The notes under the pieces are model-generated. The model was not told the DNA's origin. It saw only the letters and a list, made by a program, of their open reading frames with translations, and searched no databases. Below are positions 1-7,030 of a stretch of DNA of 12,262 nucleotides, in pieces (positions within the stretch are counted from its first letter, which is position 1; every line of letters starts with the position of its first letter). Origin of the DNA: a bacterium (GTDB lineage: Bacteria > Pseudomonadota > Alphaproteobacteria > Rs-D84); NCBI GenBank assembly GCA_014802705.1, contig JAAVBR010000044.1:1-12262 (forward strand), in the 5' to 3' direction. The position numbers were made by a program, and so were the translations under genes.

Positions 1-4
1 ACTT

Positions 5-53
5 TCCCGGGCCCCGCAGAAACGGTTCGTTTCTGTGGGTGGGGTCCCCGGGA
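5..53 (+). repeat. Structured intergenic palindrome, copy A
   Basis: An imperfect hairpin with a 12-bp stem (13-24 paired with 28-39, loop GTT) containing one G-T wobble, flanked by an outer pair TCCCGGG (5-11) and CCCGGGA (47-53). The flank GGGCCCCGC on the left and GTGGGTGG on the right are the same as in copies at 96-149 (inverted) and 11980-12037, while the stem bases differ in a pairing-preserving way. This looks like a REP-like dispersed element, not a gene. Confidence 0.6.
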
Positions 54-91
54 CCCAGGTCATGAATGCCCGGCGCAGCCGGATGCGTCAT

Positions 92-245
92 AATTCCCCT
101 CCAGGGACCACCCACGCGAACCCTGTTCGCGCGGGGCCCGGTGGAGGGGGCGGACCACCGCCAGGTGGTGGGGAGGGTTCCCCAGAACATACTTACATAA
201 CCCTCCCCGGCTGCTACGCACCCACCCCTCCACAGGAGGGGAATT
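92..245. repeat. Possible miniature element bounded by an 11-bp inverted repeat
   Basis: AATTCCCCTCC at 92-102 recurs as its exact reverse complement at 235-245. Between the two ends lie the copy-B hairpin (96-149), an ACCACC/GGTGGT hairpin around 153-169, GGGGAGGG (170-177) matched by CCCTCCCC (201-208), and a short CCTCC/GGAGG hairpin near the right end. No coding potential is seen. The arrangement resembles a non-coding miniature palindromic element or nested insertions of several REP-like units. I saw no target-site duplication. Confidence 0.4.
96..149 (-). repeat. Structured intergenic palindrome, copy B
   Basis: On the minus strand this reads as an outer stem CCCCTCCA / TGGAGGGG (142-149 with 96-103) around the conserved flanks GGGCCCCGC and GTGGGTGG and an inner stem GCGAAC-AGG-GTTCGC. 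It keeps the same G-T wobble as copies A and C. Both inner and outer stems differ from those copies in compensating fashion. Confidence 0.6.
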
Positions 246-257
246 GTTACATAAAAA

Positions 258-284
258 AAATCCCCGGCATCACCGGGGGATTTT
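258..284 (-). terminator. Rho-independent terminator after efp
   Basis: The minus-strand transcript leaving efp folds a GC-rich hairpin (CCGG-rich arms 261-267 and 273-280, five-base loop) followed by a run of eight T. The plus-strand side is also flanked by T residues, so it could act in both directions. It begins at the efp stop codon. Confidence 0.85.
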
Positions 285-854
285 TTATTTCGCACGTTCC
301 ACGTATTCCAACGTTTCGGTGTTCACCACGATCTTTTCGCCTTGTTCGATAAAGACCGGCACCTGAACACGGACACCGTTGTCCAGAATCGCGGGTTTGC
401 CGCCGCTGGACGTTGCGGTTTGCCCTTTCAGGGCGGGTTCGGTTTCTTCGACCACGGCCGTCACGGTTTTCGGCAATGTGATCGACACCGGCATCCCTTC
501 GACCAGGTTCGCCTTGACCCCCATTTCCGGCACCAAGAACTTCATTTGATCCCCCAGCGAGTCCACCGGCATCGTGAACTGTTCATAATCCGACAGGTTC
601 ATAAAGAACGCATCCGTCCCGTCCGAATACAGATACTGACATTCGACGTCTTCGACCATCAGTTTTTCAACCTTGTCTTCGGCGCGCCAACGATCGCCCC
701 CCTTGTTCCCCGTATCAATATCACGCAGGTCCGCCTGAACAAAGGCGCCGCCTTTGCCGGGTTTGACCTTGGTAATCGATGTCACGGAATAACGGCGCCC
801 ATTGTGGGAAATCACCCAACCGACGCGCATATCATTTGCAATGTATGATGCCAT
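285..854 (-). CDS. efp: Elongation factor P
   Basis: A 189-residue protein of the usual EF-P length. EF-P binds ribosomes stalled at polyproline stretches between the P and E sites and promotes peptide bond formation. The N-terminal KOW-like domain carries the loop KPGKGGAF with the lysine at position 34, the residue modified (for example beta-lysylated) in many bacteria; the C-terminal OB domains follow, including the stretch PVFIEQGEKI and a final TLEYVER typical of the family. The start at 854 has an AAAGGA Shine-Dalgarno. It lies 21 bases downstream of the pyrophosphatase gene in the same direction and is followed at once by a strong terminator, so it is probably the last gene of that transcript. 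Identification is firm from the motif set; which modification enzyme acts here cannot be read from this window. Confidence 0.96.
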   Translation of the reverse strand: MASYIANDMRVGWVISHNGRRYSVTSITKVKPGKGGAFVQADLRDIDTGNKGGDRWRAEDKVEKLMVEDVECQYLYSDGTDAFFMNLSDYEQFTMPVDSLGDQMKFLVPEMGVKANLVEGMPVSITLPKTVTAVVEETEPALKGQTATSSGGKPAILDNGVRVQVPVFIEQGEKIVVNTETLEYVERAK

Positions 855-875
855 CTTTGATTCCTTTGGTTTATC

Positions 876-1412
876 TTATTCTTTGTGCGCCGCGTTATAG
901 CGTTCAATACTGTCCATAATGATTTTGTCCGCCGTTTCGCGATCGGCCCAGCCACGAATCTTGGACCAGGCATTCGGTTCCAAATCTTTGTAGTGCGCAA
1001 AGAAATATTCGATTTTGGACCGCAAAATTTGCGGTAATTCTTCGGTGTACGACACGTTTTCATAATACGGATCAATCCGGTCACGCGGCACACAGATGAT
1101 TTTTTCGTCGCCGCCGGCCTGATCTTCCATCAACAGGGCGCCGATCGGGTGCACATCAATAATCACACCGGGCCGCAGCGGCGCATTACAAACCACCACG
1201 CAATCCAACGGATCCCCGTCATCACCCAATGTCCCCGGGAAATACCCATAGTTCGCAGGATACGCCATCGGCGTATGTAAAATACGATCCACGCGCAACA
1301 GGCCGGTTTCCTTGTCAATTTCGTATTTGACGAAGCCGTTTTCGGGCACCTCTATAATCGCGTTCATTTTTTTCGGCGGCAATTTGCCAGGTTTGATATT
1401 TTCAAGTGTCAT
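876..1412 (-). CDS. ppa: Inorganic pyrophosphatase (family I)
   Basis: A 178-residue soluble family I pyrophosphatase, which hydrolyses PPi to two phosphates in the cytoplasm and pulls biosynthetic reactions forward. The family signature DDGDPLD is at residues 64-70; the upstream ENG..KYE.DK segment (24-34) and MAYPANYG segment (49-56) supply other metal and phosphate ligands. Length and spacing are normal for bacterial enzymes. The start at 1412 is preceded by AAGGA. A promoter-like TTGCAA-17-TACCAT lies between this gene and the lipoprotein gene upstream, so ppa and efp may be transcribed both from their own promoter and by read-through. No odd residues were noticed. Confidence 0.96.
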   Translation of the reverse strand: MTLENIKPGKLPPKKMNAIIEVPENGFVKYEIDKETGLLRVDRILHTPMAYPANYGYFPGTLGDDGDPLDCVVVCNAPLRPGVIIDVHPIGALLMEDQAGGDEKIICVPRDRIDPYYENVSYTEELPQILRSKIEYFFAHYKDLEPNAWSKIRGWADRETADKIIMDSIERYNAAHKE

Positions 1413-1446
1413 TTTATTTTTTCCTTAAACCTAATTTGCGGAACGC

Positions 1447-1475
1447 ATGGTAACACGCGTTTTTCCGATTTGCAA
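1447..1475 (-). promoter_or_regulatory. Putative sigma-70 promoter for ppa-efp
   Basis: On the minus strand TTGCAA (1470-1475) is followed after 17 bases by TACCAT (1447-1452), about 35 bases before the ppa start. Spacing is ideal and both boxes are near consensus. Confidence 0.5.
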
Positions 1476-1480
1476 TCTTT

Positions 1481-2215
1481 TTAGGGAACTTTTTCCCCGG
1501 TCCCCGCGTTCAGGCGATGCGTCCCCACCGTGATGACGCCGCCCGATAATGTCGGGGCGGCCTGTTTTTTGACGGGCGCGCGCCAATAAACGGCGCCGTC
1601 CGATGCCCGGATGGCATAAACCTGATTATCGGTCGCCACCACATAGACAACGCCCCCCGCCACAATCATGGGCATGGCGGTCGCAATCGGCACACACCAC
1701 GTGCGCGCCCCACTGTCCGCCCGCAGGCGGCAAATCGCATCCCCCAGGCCCCCGACATAAACGGCCCCGCCGTCCACAATAATCGGCGACACAATATCCA
1801 ACAACGCGGCCCCGCCGGTCATATTGCTGGCGCGATAAACGTCCGCCACCCAGGTCACCTGGCGCGTGGATTGATTAATCTTGACCACTTCGCCCGTGGT
1901 CAGGCCCACATATAAATGCCCGCCCGCACAGACGGGTTTTTGTTCGCTTTTGACCGAATTGCTGGTGGGAAAACCACTGAATATCTTTTTATCCCCGTGC
2001 CAGATAACGTTGGACGCATCCTGGGTATAGGGACAATCCCCATCCCCGCGCGCGGGGGCGTCCATGGGGGCATTGGGCACCGCCGTATCCAACATATTTA
2101 ACGTCGACGCGTCAAAGATCGGCGTCCGCGTCCCCGGCAAAATCGGATCATGGGACGAACATCCCCCCAAAACCAAGGCCGACAAAGCCCCCCAAACAAA
2201 CCAAGTGTGTTTCAT
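1481..2215 (-). CDS. Short BamB-like PQQ-repeat beta-propeller lipoprotein
   Basis: A 244-residue lipoprotein: signal peptide with lipobox LGGC, lipidated cysteine at residue 19. After a low-complexity linker come about four propeller-type repeats, each ending in a (T/Y)W or V..I-type strand with patterns such as GGHLYVGLTTGEV, GGAVYVGG and GGVVYVVATDNQVYAI. It resembles BamB, the beta-propeller subunit of the outer-membrane protein assembly complex, and alphaproteobacteria often place bamB after a TPR gene exactly as here. BamB is normally near 380-400 residues with eight blades, so this protein has roughly half a propeller. No continuation is seen in the 68 bases before ppa. The expected downstream der GTPase gene is absent. 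It could be a reduced BamB, a truncated remnant, or another PQQ-repeat lipoprotein. Start supported by GGGGGGA upstream. Confidence 0.75.
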   Translation of the reverse strand: MKHTWFVWGALSALVLGGCSSHDPILPGTRTPIFDASTLNMLDTAVPNAPMDAPARGDGDCPYTQDASNVIWHGDKKIFSGFPTSNSVKSEQKPVCAGGHLYVGLTTGEVVKINQSTRQVTWVADVYRASNMTGGAALLDIVSPIIVDGGAVYVGGLGDAICRLRADSGARTWCVPIATAMPMIVAGGVVYVVATDNQVYAIRASDGAVYWRAPVKKQAAPTLSGGVITVGTHRLNAGTGEKVP

Positions 2216-2234
2216 AAAATCCCCCCGTTTTATC

Positions 2235-2885
2235 TTAGCGCAATGCCGTGGCCGATGCCGAAATCACCGCCGGTGCGTCTTTGTCCGCGATAATCAGATC
2301 CAGGATTTTCACCCCGGCATCCCGATCACCCGCCGCCAAATATTTTTGGGCCAACATCAACCGCCCGGTGTAATAAAACGGGGATTTTTTCGTATTGATG
2401 GGTTCCAAGAATTTCTGCAAATCGGCCGCCGTCATATCGTCACCGCGGCGCGCCGCCAAATGAATCCGGGCCAGATCGCGAAAATCACGTGTCGCGCCAT
2501 GCGCCATTAAATCATCCAATTTGGCCGCATCCCCATCAATGGCATAGGATTGGAACATCGCCAAATCGGACATGCCGCCACGGCCCCGCGCGGCCATCGC
2601 ACGCAACGCCGCCGCATCCATATTTTGAACGGCCGTTTCATAATTCTGGGCCCGGGCCAGGCGGTTCTGATGCACCTGGTGCACGGTGATCTGAACCCCC
2701 ACCGCCACAATCAAGACCGCCAACGCCCCGCCGATCAACACGCGCGCATACTTTTTCAAAAACCGTTGGGTCTTTTCATTATTGACCTCTTCCCATACCT
2801 CGCGATACAGGGCGTCTTCGGCGTATTCTTCGCGGGTTTTACGGGGCATGCGTGTATTTTTGTTTCGTTCCAGAATCGTGGCCAT
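2235..2885 (-). CDS. Inner-membrane-anchored tetratricopeptide protein (YfgM/TPR_21-like)
   Basis: A 216-residue protein with a charged cytoplasmic N-terminus (residues 1-46, including the family-like ALYREVWEEVNNEKTQ stretch), one transmembrane helix around residues 50-68 (rich in A, V, L, I, G) and a periplasmic helical domain of TPR type (about 75-216; for example the LAQKYLAAGDRDAGVKIL repeat). Proteins of this kind, related to E. coli YfgM, associate with the SecYEG translocon and periplasmic chaperones. It is transcribed toward the BamB-like gene 19 bases further on, the usual alphaproteobacterial arrangement. The start at 2885 is set by AGGAG eight bases upstream. It is divergent from rpoH with a 53-base AT-rich gap. 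Function is assigned from architecture and neighbourhood. Confidence 0.75.
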   Translation of the reverse strand: MATILERNKNTRMPRKTREEYAEDALYREVWEEVNNEKTQRFLKKYARVLIGGALAVLIVAVGVQITVHQVHQNRLARAQNYETAVQNMDAAALRAMAARGRGGMSDLAMFQSYAIDGDAAKLDDLMAHGATRDFRDLARIHLAARRGDDMTAADLQKFLEPINTKKSPFYYTGRLMLAQKYLAAGDRDAGVKILDLIIADKDAPAVISASATALR

Positions 2886-2901
2886 TAAAAATTCTCCTGT
2901 C

Positions 2902-2929
2902 TTGATAATTTGTATTTTATTGCTATACT
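2902..2929 (+). promoter_or_regulatory. Putative sigma-70 promoter for rpoH, near-leaderless
   Basis: TTGATA (2902-2907), 16-base spacer, TATACT (2924-2929). The rpoH ATG is at 2939, so initiation about seven bases after the -10 box would leave a leader of only some three bases, and no Shine-Dalgarno is present. Confidence 0.6.
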
Positions 2930-2938
2930 ATAAAAGTT

Positions 2939-3853
2939 ATGAAAAAGCAAATCAAGAACGCTTTGACCCCGGTTCAAAATACCAGTCTGGTCGCCGCCCG
3001 CGGCGTCAGTGATGACGCATCCCTGGCCCAATATATCCAGACGGTTCAAAAATTCCCCGTCTTGTCCGCCAGCGAGGAGTATGAATACGCCGCCCAGTGG
3101 ACCCAAAACCATGACGAAAACGCCGCCGAAAAATTGATCGCCAGCCATCTGCGCCTGGTGGTGTCGGTGGCATACGATTTCCGCAATTACGGCATTCCGG
3201 TGGCCGATTTGATCGCCAGTGGCAACATGGGATTGATGCAGGCCCTGCAAAAATTCGATCCGGACAAAGGCTTTCGTTTTTCCACATACGCCATGTTTTG
3301 GATCAAGGCAGAAATGTACGAAACCATTTTGAACAATTGGTCCATCGTCAAAATCGGCACATCCGCCAATCAAAAGCGGGTGTTCTTTGGCCTGGCGCGG
3401 GCCAAGCGGGCGTTGGGAATTATCGATAATAATCTAAGCGACGAACAAACCAAAAAAATCGCCGATTTCTTGCAGGTATCCGAATCCGACGTCACGCGCA
3501 TGGCGACGCGCGTGGGGGCCCGCGACGTATCCCTGAACGCGCCGGTGGGCACCGATACGGACGCGCCCGATATGCTGGCCAACCTGACCGATGAACACCA
3601 GGCGGCAATTCATGACCTGTTGGAAGAACGGGAATTTCGTCTAACCGCGCATGACGTGGTCCGGCGCCATCTGGATGCGTTGCCGGAACGTGACCGCGCG
3701 ATTTTCCAGGCACGCCGTCTGGATCGTCCCGCCAAAACGCTGGAAGTTTTGGCCAAACAATACAACATATCCCGTGAACGGGTCCGCCAAATCGAAGAAC
3801 GGGCCTTTGAAAAACTAAGCGCCGCCATCCGGGCGGAAGTCCAAGGAATATAA
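2939..3853 (+). CDS. rpoH: RNA polymerase heat-shock sigma factor (sigma-32)
   Basis: A 304-residue group 3-like sigma factor directing RNA polymerase to heat-shock genes. Region 2 is clear: FPVLSASEEYEYA (39-51), SHLRLVVSVA (69-78), then the helix DLIASGNMGLMQALQKFDP (90-108) and FSTYAMFWIKAEMYE (114-128). The RpoH box is read as QKRVFFGLA at 145-153, the segment distinguishing sigma-32 from other sigmas. Region 4.2 with its helix-turn-helix is at about 267-297 (LAKQYNISRERVRQIEERA). There is no region 1.1, as expected. Translation appears to start almost at the 5' end of the mRNA, so the long 5' RNA thermosensor known from E. coli rpoH does not seem to exist here unless another promoter lies further upstream. 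The stop is four bases before the porin gene. Confidence 0.95.
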   Translation: MKKQIKNALTPVQNTSLVAARGVSDDASLAQYIQTVQKFPVLSASEEYEYAAQWTQNHDENAAEKLIASHLRLVVSVAYDFRNYGIPVADLIASGNMGLMQALQKFDPDKGFRFSTYAMFWIKAEMYETILNNWSIVKIGTSANQKRVFFGLARAKRALGIIDNNLSDEQTKKIADFLQVSESDVTRMATRVGARDVSLNAPVGTDTDAPDMLANLTDEHQAAIHDLLEEREFRLTAHDVVRRHLDALPERDRAIFQARRLDRPAKTLEVLAKQYNISRERVRQIEERAFEKLSAAIRAEVQGI

Positions 3854-3857
3854 TCTG

Positions 3858-4880
3858 ATGAAACCGATTTTTCCCCTGGTGGCGGTGGCCACGGCATTGA
3901 TGGGTGGGGCGCGCGACGCCCACGCGTGGGACGAAACGTTTGGCCGCATGTCCCTGCGCGTGACGGGATACGGCACGGCCGGCATTTTTGAACCCGATTT
4001 CCAAGACCCTGATTTTTTGGTCGTTTGGCGCGCGCGCGCCCAGGCCACCTGGGCCGCCGGGGACCGGCATAATGTCGGCGTCGCCTATGCCATCGACGCG
4101 ATCGCGGTCGATGACGGCCGCCCCATGCGCGAAGTATTTGGTTTCTATGACTATGCGCCATGGGGCCGGTTGGAATTCGGCGTCACCGATTCCATCGCGC
4201 GGAAATTGGGGGTGGGCCTGCCCGATGTGGGGGGATTGCGCGTCAATGATCAGCCCCTGTTTTACGATTTTGTGCACCCCCACGGCCCCGTCATCGGGGA
4301 CAGTGTCCTGACCACGGGGCGCCGCGCCCTGCGCCTGAACGCGGTGACAACGCCGCGCGCGGGGACGCAATACGGCCTGTCCGTGGCGGGGGGAACCGAC
4401 GATTACAACGTGGCCCTGGACGGGGCGATCAAGATCCGGCGCCCGGCCGGCAAATTAAAGACCGCGTGGACCGCGGCCGCGTCCCTTATGGATGGCCCCG
4501 ACGGATACCGCGCCGATGCATATGGCCCGCGCATCACGGCCGATTGGCGTGCCCAGGCCGCGTTGGGGATGAACCTGCAATACAACAGTTGGATGTTGGG
4601 CTTGACCGCCCGGGCGATTTATGACCGCAACCCTGTGGGCGCCATCGGCGACGGCCTGGCGATGGGCGCAGGGGTCAGTTATGATTTCTTGAAATACAGT
4701 CTGTCGGCGACCTATATCCTGTCAGATGTGGGATTGTGGCACGATGGGGAAACATACGTCGATCACACCGGATTGGTGTCATTTCGGTATAAATACAGCC
4801 CCAACGTCGACGGGTGGCTGTCCGTCGGGGTGACAACATCCGACGCCTTTTTGTCGGCGGGCATGCGGTTAACGTTTTAA
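3858..4880 (+). CDS. Outer-membrane porin-like beta-barrel protein
   Basis: A 340-residue exported protein. A signal peptide of about 23 residues ends in DAHA before WDETF. The mature part is made of short amphipathic strands with alternating aromatic or small residues and Gly/Asp turns (RLEFGVTDS, AALGMNLQYNSWMLGLTARA, MGAGVSYDFLKYSLSATYIL), and the last strand ends in SAGMRLTF with a C-terminal phenylalanine, the recognition signature for the BAM complex. This fits a porin of the general alphaproteobacterial type, probably a passive channel; the ligand is unknown. Its AAGGA lies inside the end of rpoH and the gap is only four bases, so it is probably co-transcribed with rpoH, an unusual partner for a porin. 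Confidence 0.8.
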   Translation: MKPIFPLVAVATALMGGARDAHAWDETFGRMSLRVTGYGTAGIFEPDFQDPDFLVVWRARAQATWAAGDRHNVGVAYAIDAIAVDDGRPMREVFGFYDYAPWGRLEFGVTDSIARKLGVGLPDVGGLRVNDQPLFYDFVHPHGPVIGDSVLTTGRRALRLNAVTTPRAGTQYGLSVAGGTDDYNVALDGAIKIRRPAGKLKTAWTAAASLMDGPDGYRADAYGPRITADWRAQAALGMNLQYNSWMLGLTARAIYDRNPVGAIGDGLAMGAGVSYDFLKYSLSATYILSDVGLWHDGETYVDHTGLVSFRYKYSPNVDGWLSVGVTTSDAFLSAGMRLTF

Positions 4881-4923
4881 CGGGGCCGACATCTTTCCTG
4901 ACGCGTGGACGGACGTGATTTGA

Positions 4924-4929
4924 TAGCAT
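4924..4929 (+). promoter_or_regulatory. Possible -10 box immediately before the VIT-type gene
   Basis: TAGCAT lies seven bases before the ATG at 4937, preceded by TTTGA. No convincing -35 box is visible and there is no Shine-Dalgarno, so this would give a leaderless message if used. Confidence 0.3.
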
Positions 4930-4936
4930 ATCCCCC

Positions 4937-5428
4937 ATGACACGACAATGCGCATTTAAATACACCGGGGACATGGTGCTGGGGATGCATGACGCCCTGG
5001 TTGAGATCACAGGTATTTTGGCGGGCCTGGCCTTTGCCATTGCGTCCACACGCGTGATTTTAATGACCGGCACCATCGCCGCCGTATCGGCCAGTCTGTC
5101 CATGACGGCCGCCAATTACATGGCCCGGCGCACCGACAATAACCCCGATGCCTTGGTCTGTGCGGGATATACCGGATTGATGTATATGATCACCAGTTTT
5201 GCGATTATCGCCCCGTTTGGATTGATTCATCATCGGGGGGCGGCCGTGGGCGCCATGATCGGCGTGGCGGTGGCGATTATTTTGATCTTTAATGCCGTGA
5301 CCCGGCGCGGGGCGACGCGTCCCTTTTGGGCGCGGGCGGGGGAAATGTTGGGGGTGTGCTTTGGCGTGGCGATGACGTCTTTTTTAATCGGACAGATGGC
5401 CAAATATTTTCTGGGAATATCGATCTAG
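4937..5428 (+). CDS. Stand-alone VIT1/CCC1-type membrane protein
   Basis: A 163-residue integral membrane protein with about five hydrophobic segments (roughly residues 22-38, 40-58, 72-94, 99-117, 137-158). The stretch GMHDALVEITGILAGL (15-30) followed by SLSMTAANYMARR (53-65) is the conserved signature of the VIT1/CCC1 family of iron/manganese transporters, and the C-terminal SFLIGQMAKYFLGI also fits. In many prokaryotes this domain is fused behind a rubrerythrin/ferritin-like domain; here it stands alone. Likely role is movement of Fe2+ or Mn2+ across the inner membrane, inferred from the family. The gene ends one base before the stop of the convergent kinase-like gene, with no terminator between. 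No Shine-Dalgarno precedes the ATG. Confidence 0.75.
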   Translation: MTRQCAFKYTGDMVLGMHDALVEITGILAGLAFAIASTRVILMTGTIAAVSASLSMTAANYMARRTDNNPDALVCAGYTGLMYMITSFAIIAPFGLIHHRGAAVGAMIGVAVAIILIFNAVTRRGATRPFWARAGEMLGVCFGVAMTSFLIGQMAKYFLGISI

Positions 5429-5429
5429 G

Positions 5430-6287
5430 TTACCGGCAATAATCGGCAAACACCGGAAATCCCGGCGGCAAACGCCGACACGCCTGGTTCACCATATCGC
5501 GGTACGCCACAAAGCGCCCCGGCGTCGCCGTGGCCGCGTACGACCCCATGGCGGCATACAGATACATCAGGACATGGGGAACCTCATCCGCGGTGCGATC
5601 CAACCACCGGGCAAAAGACGCCCGATCCCCTGTGCGCATGAAATAGACCAGACGTTTGACCCAATCCAAATCATGCCGATTTAATTCGGGCCGATCCCGA
5701 TCCAACCCACCCAGATCGATAATCCGCCCCCCTTTGATATTATCCAGCGTTAAATCCGTATACCACAGGCCATGCACCAAATGGGCACAGTATAATTTTT
5801 CCCGGGCGACATGAAAACTGTTCACCGTCGTGGTGGCCATAAAATCGGACAAGACCCACGAATAACTGCGGCCGCGGATATCAAATGTGGCGCCGATATG
5901 GGTCCGGCGCACCAAATGATGCATGCGATTGCCCAGATCCATTACCTCTAAATCAGATCCCGCCCCCCGGGTCATCCGATTGATTTTTAACGCATAGGCC
6001 GCCCGCCCGATGACAAGTTTATAAACGCTGGCGATGCTGCCACTGCCGACATAGGTCAATGTGGCCTTGCGCCCAAAGATCGGGGGCACGTTCAGGGAAA
6101 TTTGACCGATATCCTGCCACGTCATAACATTGGCCTTGACCGCGGCATGAAAATCCCGGGCCACCCCGGTCATCACATCCACAAATTCGCGCGTGTGGCG
6201 GGTCAAATCCGTATACCCCACCATATCACGCAACGCCGGCGGCAATGCCCCGCGATGGCCATGATCCAAATACGTGAACTTTTTCAC
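5430..6287 (-). CDS. Kinase-like protein, paralogue 1 (of module 1)
   Basis: A 285-residue protein with a protein-kinase-like core. Visible elements: glycine-rich loop GSGSIASVYK (81-90), ALK lysine at 101, conserved RSYSWVLSDF (140-149), catalytic-loop-like YTDLTLDN with D178 and N183, and IIDLGG with D191 as the DFG equivalent. The HRD histidine/arginine is absent, so activity on protein, lipid or small molecules, or a pseudokinase role, cannot be decided. No signal peptide or membrane helix. I prefer a GTG start at 6287, because KKFT...GHRGALPP then aligns with the N-terminus of the paralogue at 9512-10321; this start overlaps the stop of the upstream membrane-protein gene as GTGA, implying translational coupling. 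Homologous to the genes at 7031-7924 and 9512-10321. Convergent with the VIT-type gene. Confidence 0.6.
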   Translation of the reverse strand: MKKFTYLDHGHRGALPPALRDMVGYTDLTRHTREFVDVMTGVARDFHAAVKANVMTWQDIGQISLNVPPIFGRKATLTYVGSGSIASVYKLVIGRAAYALKINRMTRGAGSDLEVMDLGNRMHHLVRRTHIGATFDIRGRSYSWVLSDFMATTTVNSFHVAREKLYCAHLVHGLWYTDLTLDNIKGGRIIDLGGLDRDRPELNRHDLDWVKRLVYFMRTGDRASFARWLDRTADEVPHVLMYLYAAMGSYAATATPGRFVAYRDMVNQACRRLPPGFPVFADYCR

Positions 6288-6685
6288 CGGCACATCCCCG
6301 CATACGCCCAGCGCATGGCCGGCGCCGGTGCATAATTTTCCCGCCACGCATGGGCACAGGTTTGGCGCACATTTTGCACATAATCGGTCAACGCCCGTTC
6401 ATGCCGCTTTAAATGCCCCAGCCCGTGACAGATAACCCCGCAAACCCGGTCAAATGTATCCGCCCCGGTTTCCAGGGCCAATTCATGGGTCTGGCCCCGC
6501 TTGAAATGAAACCAATATTCAAACGGCGCGATCAGGGCCGTGCCCGCCACAATCCCCGCCGCGCCAAAGGGGGAAATGGTCGCGGCCGCGACCGACACCA
6601 CCGCGGCCAGCCCCACCGACACCACCGCGGTCTTGCCCAGGCGCACCCACAGCCGTTTATCAAAAATCCGTTTACCAAACAGCAT
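6284..6685 (-). CDS. Small two-helix membrane protein of module 1
   Basis: A 133-residue protein of unknown function. After a basic N-terminus (FGKRIFDKRLWVRLGK) come two hydrophobic helices at about residues 19-37 and 41-58, the second ending in ALIAPFEYWFHFKRG. The remaining 70 residues are soluble with three cysteines and several histidines. An ungapped hand alignment with the protein at 9185-9466 over about 76 residues gives roughly 30 identities, including LWV, KT, ALxAPFxYWxxxKRGxT and GAxxFD, so the two are homologues. ATG at 6685 is preceded by AAAGGGA and lies 11 bases after the small head gene; its TGA overlaps the GTG of the kinase-like gene. The likely role is a membrane partner or anchor for the kinase-like protein; this is inference from repeated linkage. 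Confidence 0.7.
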   Translation of the reverse strand: MLFGKRIFDKRLWVRLGKTAVVSVGLAAVVSVAAATISPFGAAGIVAGTALIAPFEYWFHFKRGQTHELALETGADTFDRVCGVICHGLGHLKRHERALTDYVQNVRQTCAHAWRENYAPAPAMRWAYAGMCR

Positions 6686-6696
6686 CAATAATCCCT

Positions 6697-6924
6697 TTAA
6701 CGCCCCTTGGACAGATCACGGGCCGGTACGGGCCGCCATTGATCACGGGCGACCAAGGCATCAAACAAACGCCGCGCCCGGTCCGCATCCGGGGTTTCCC
6801 AGACCGAACATCTGTAAATGCCGGGGGCGACCAAAGCCTCTTGAAAAATGGAAAAGCCTCCACTTTCCCGATACAGGGTCACATCGCGTGTTTTTCCGAT
6901 GTATTCATCCAATTTGATTGACAT
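6697..6924 (-). CDS. Small head protein of module 1, unknown function
   Basis: A 75-residue soluble protein, first gene of the operon that continues with the two-helix membrane protein (11-base gap) and the kinase-like protein. It has a strong AAAGGAG upstream of the ATG at 6924 and a promoter TTGACA-17-CATGAT before it. Its opening (LDEY, then V.L...GG) and later Y..S pattern weakly resemble the opening of the 113-residue protein at 10328-10669, which heads the second module. The similarity is faint enough that shared ancestry is only suggested. No signal peptide, helix or known motif was recognised. Confidence 0.65.
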   Translation of the reverse strand: MSIKLDEYIGKTRDVTLYRESGGFSIFQEALVAPGIYRCSVWETPDADRARRLFDALVARDQWRPVPARDLSKGR

Positions 6925-6947
6925 ACAAAAACTCCTTTGTGTCCCTT

Positions 6948-6976
6948 ATCATGGCACCGCAACTTTTGTTTGTCAA
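6948..6976 (-). promoter_or_regulatory. Putative promoter of module 1 operon
   Basis: On the minus strand a consensus -35 TTGACA (6971-6976), 17-base spacer, and CATGAT (6948-6953). The message would have a leader of about 16 bases containing the AAAGGAG ribosome-binding site. Confidence 0.6.
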
Positions 6977-7030
6977 GGATAACACAGGAACTATTTCGCA
7001 TACGGGGCCATGATGGCACCACGCCCCCGC

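Noticed and set aside
35..352. Open frame of 105 codons on the plus strand at the left end
   Set aside because: It runs through palindromic repeats and the efp terminator, has a Gly/Pro-rich composition typical of GC-rich noise, and overlaps the end of efp.
342..848. Long plus-strand frame opposite efp
   Set aside because: It is the antisense shadow of a confidently identified gene and its composition (His/Arg/Phe-rich) is not protein-like.
1413..1480. Possible frameshifted continuation of the BamB-like gene
   Set aside because: The 68 bases to ppa are too short for missing blades and instead hold a promoter-like sequence and the ppa ribosome-binding site.
3492..4370. 292-codon minus-strand frame across the rpoH/porin boundary
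   Set aside because: It is antisense to two well-supported genes, is Arg/Pro/Gly/His-rich and shows no ribosome-binding site or family motif.
5426..5432. Bidirectional terminator between the convergent VIT-type and kinase-like genes
   Set aside because: Only one base separates the stop codons and no hairpin with a T-tract is visible on either side.
6977..7030. GCCATCATGGC palindrome after the orphan kinase-like gene as a terminator
   Set aside because: The stem is only five base pairs and no T-tract follows.
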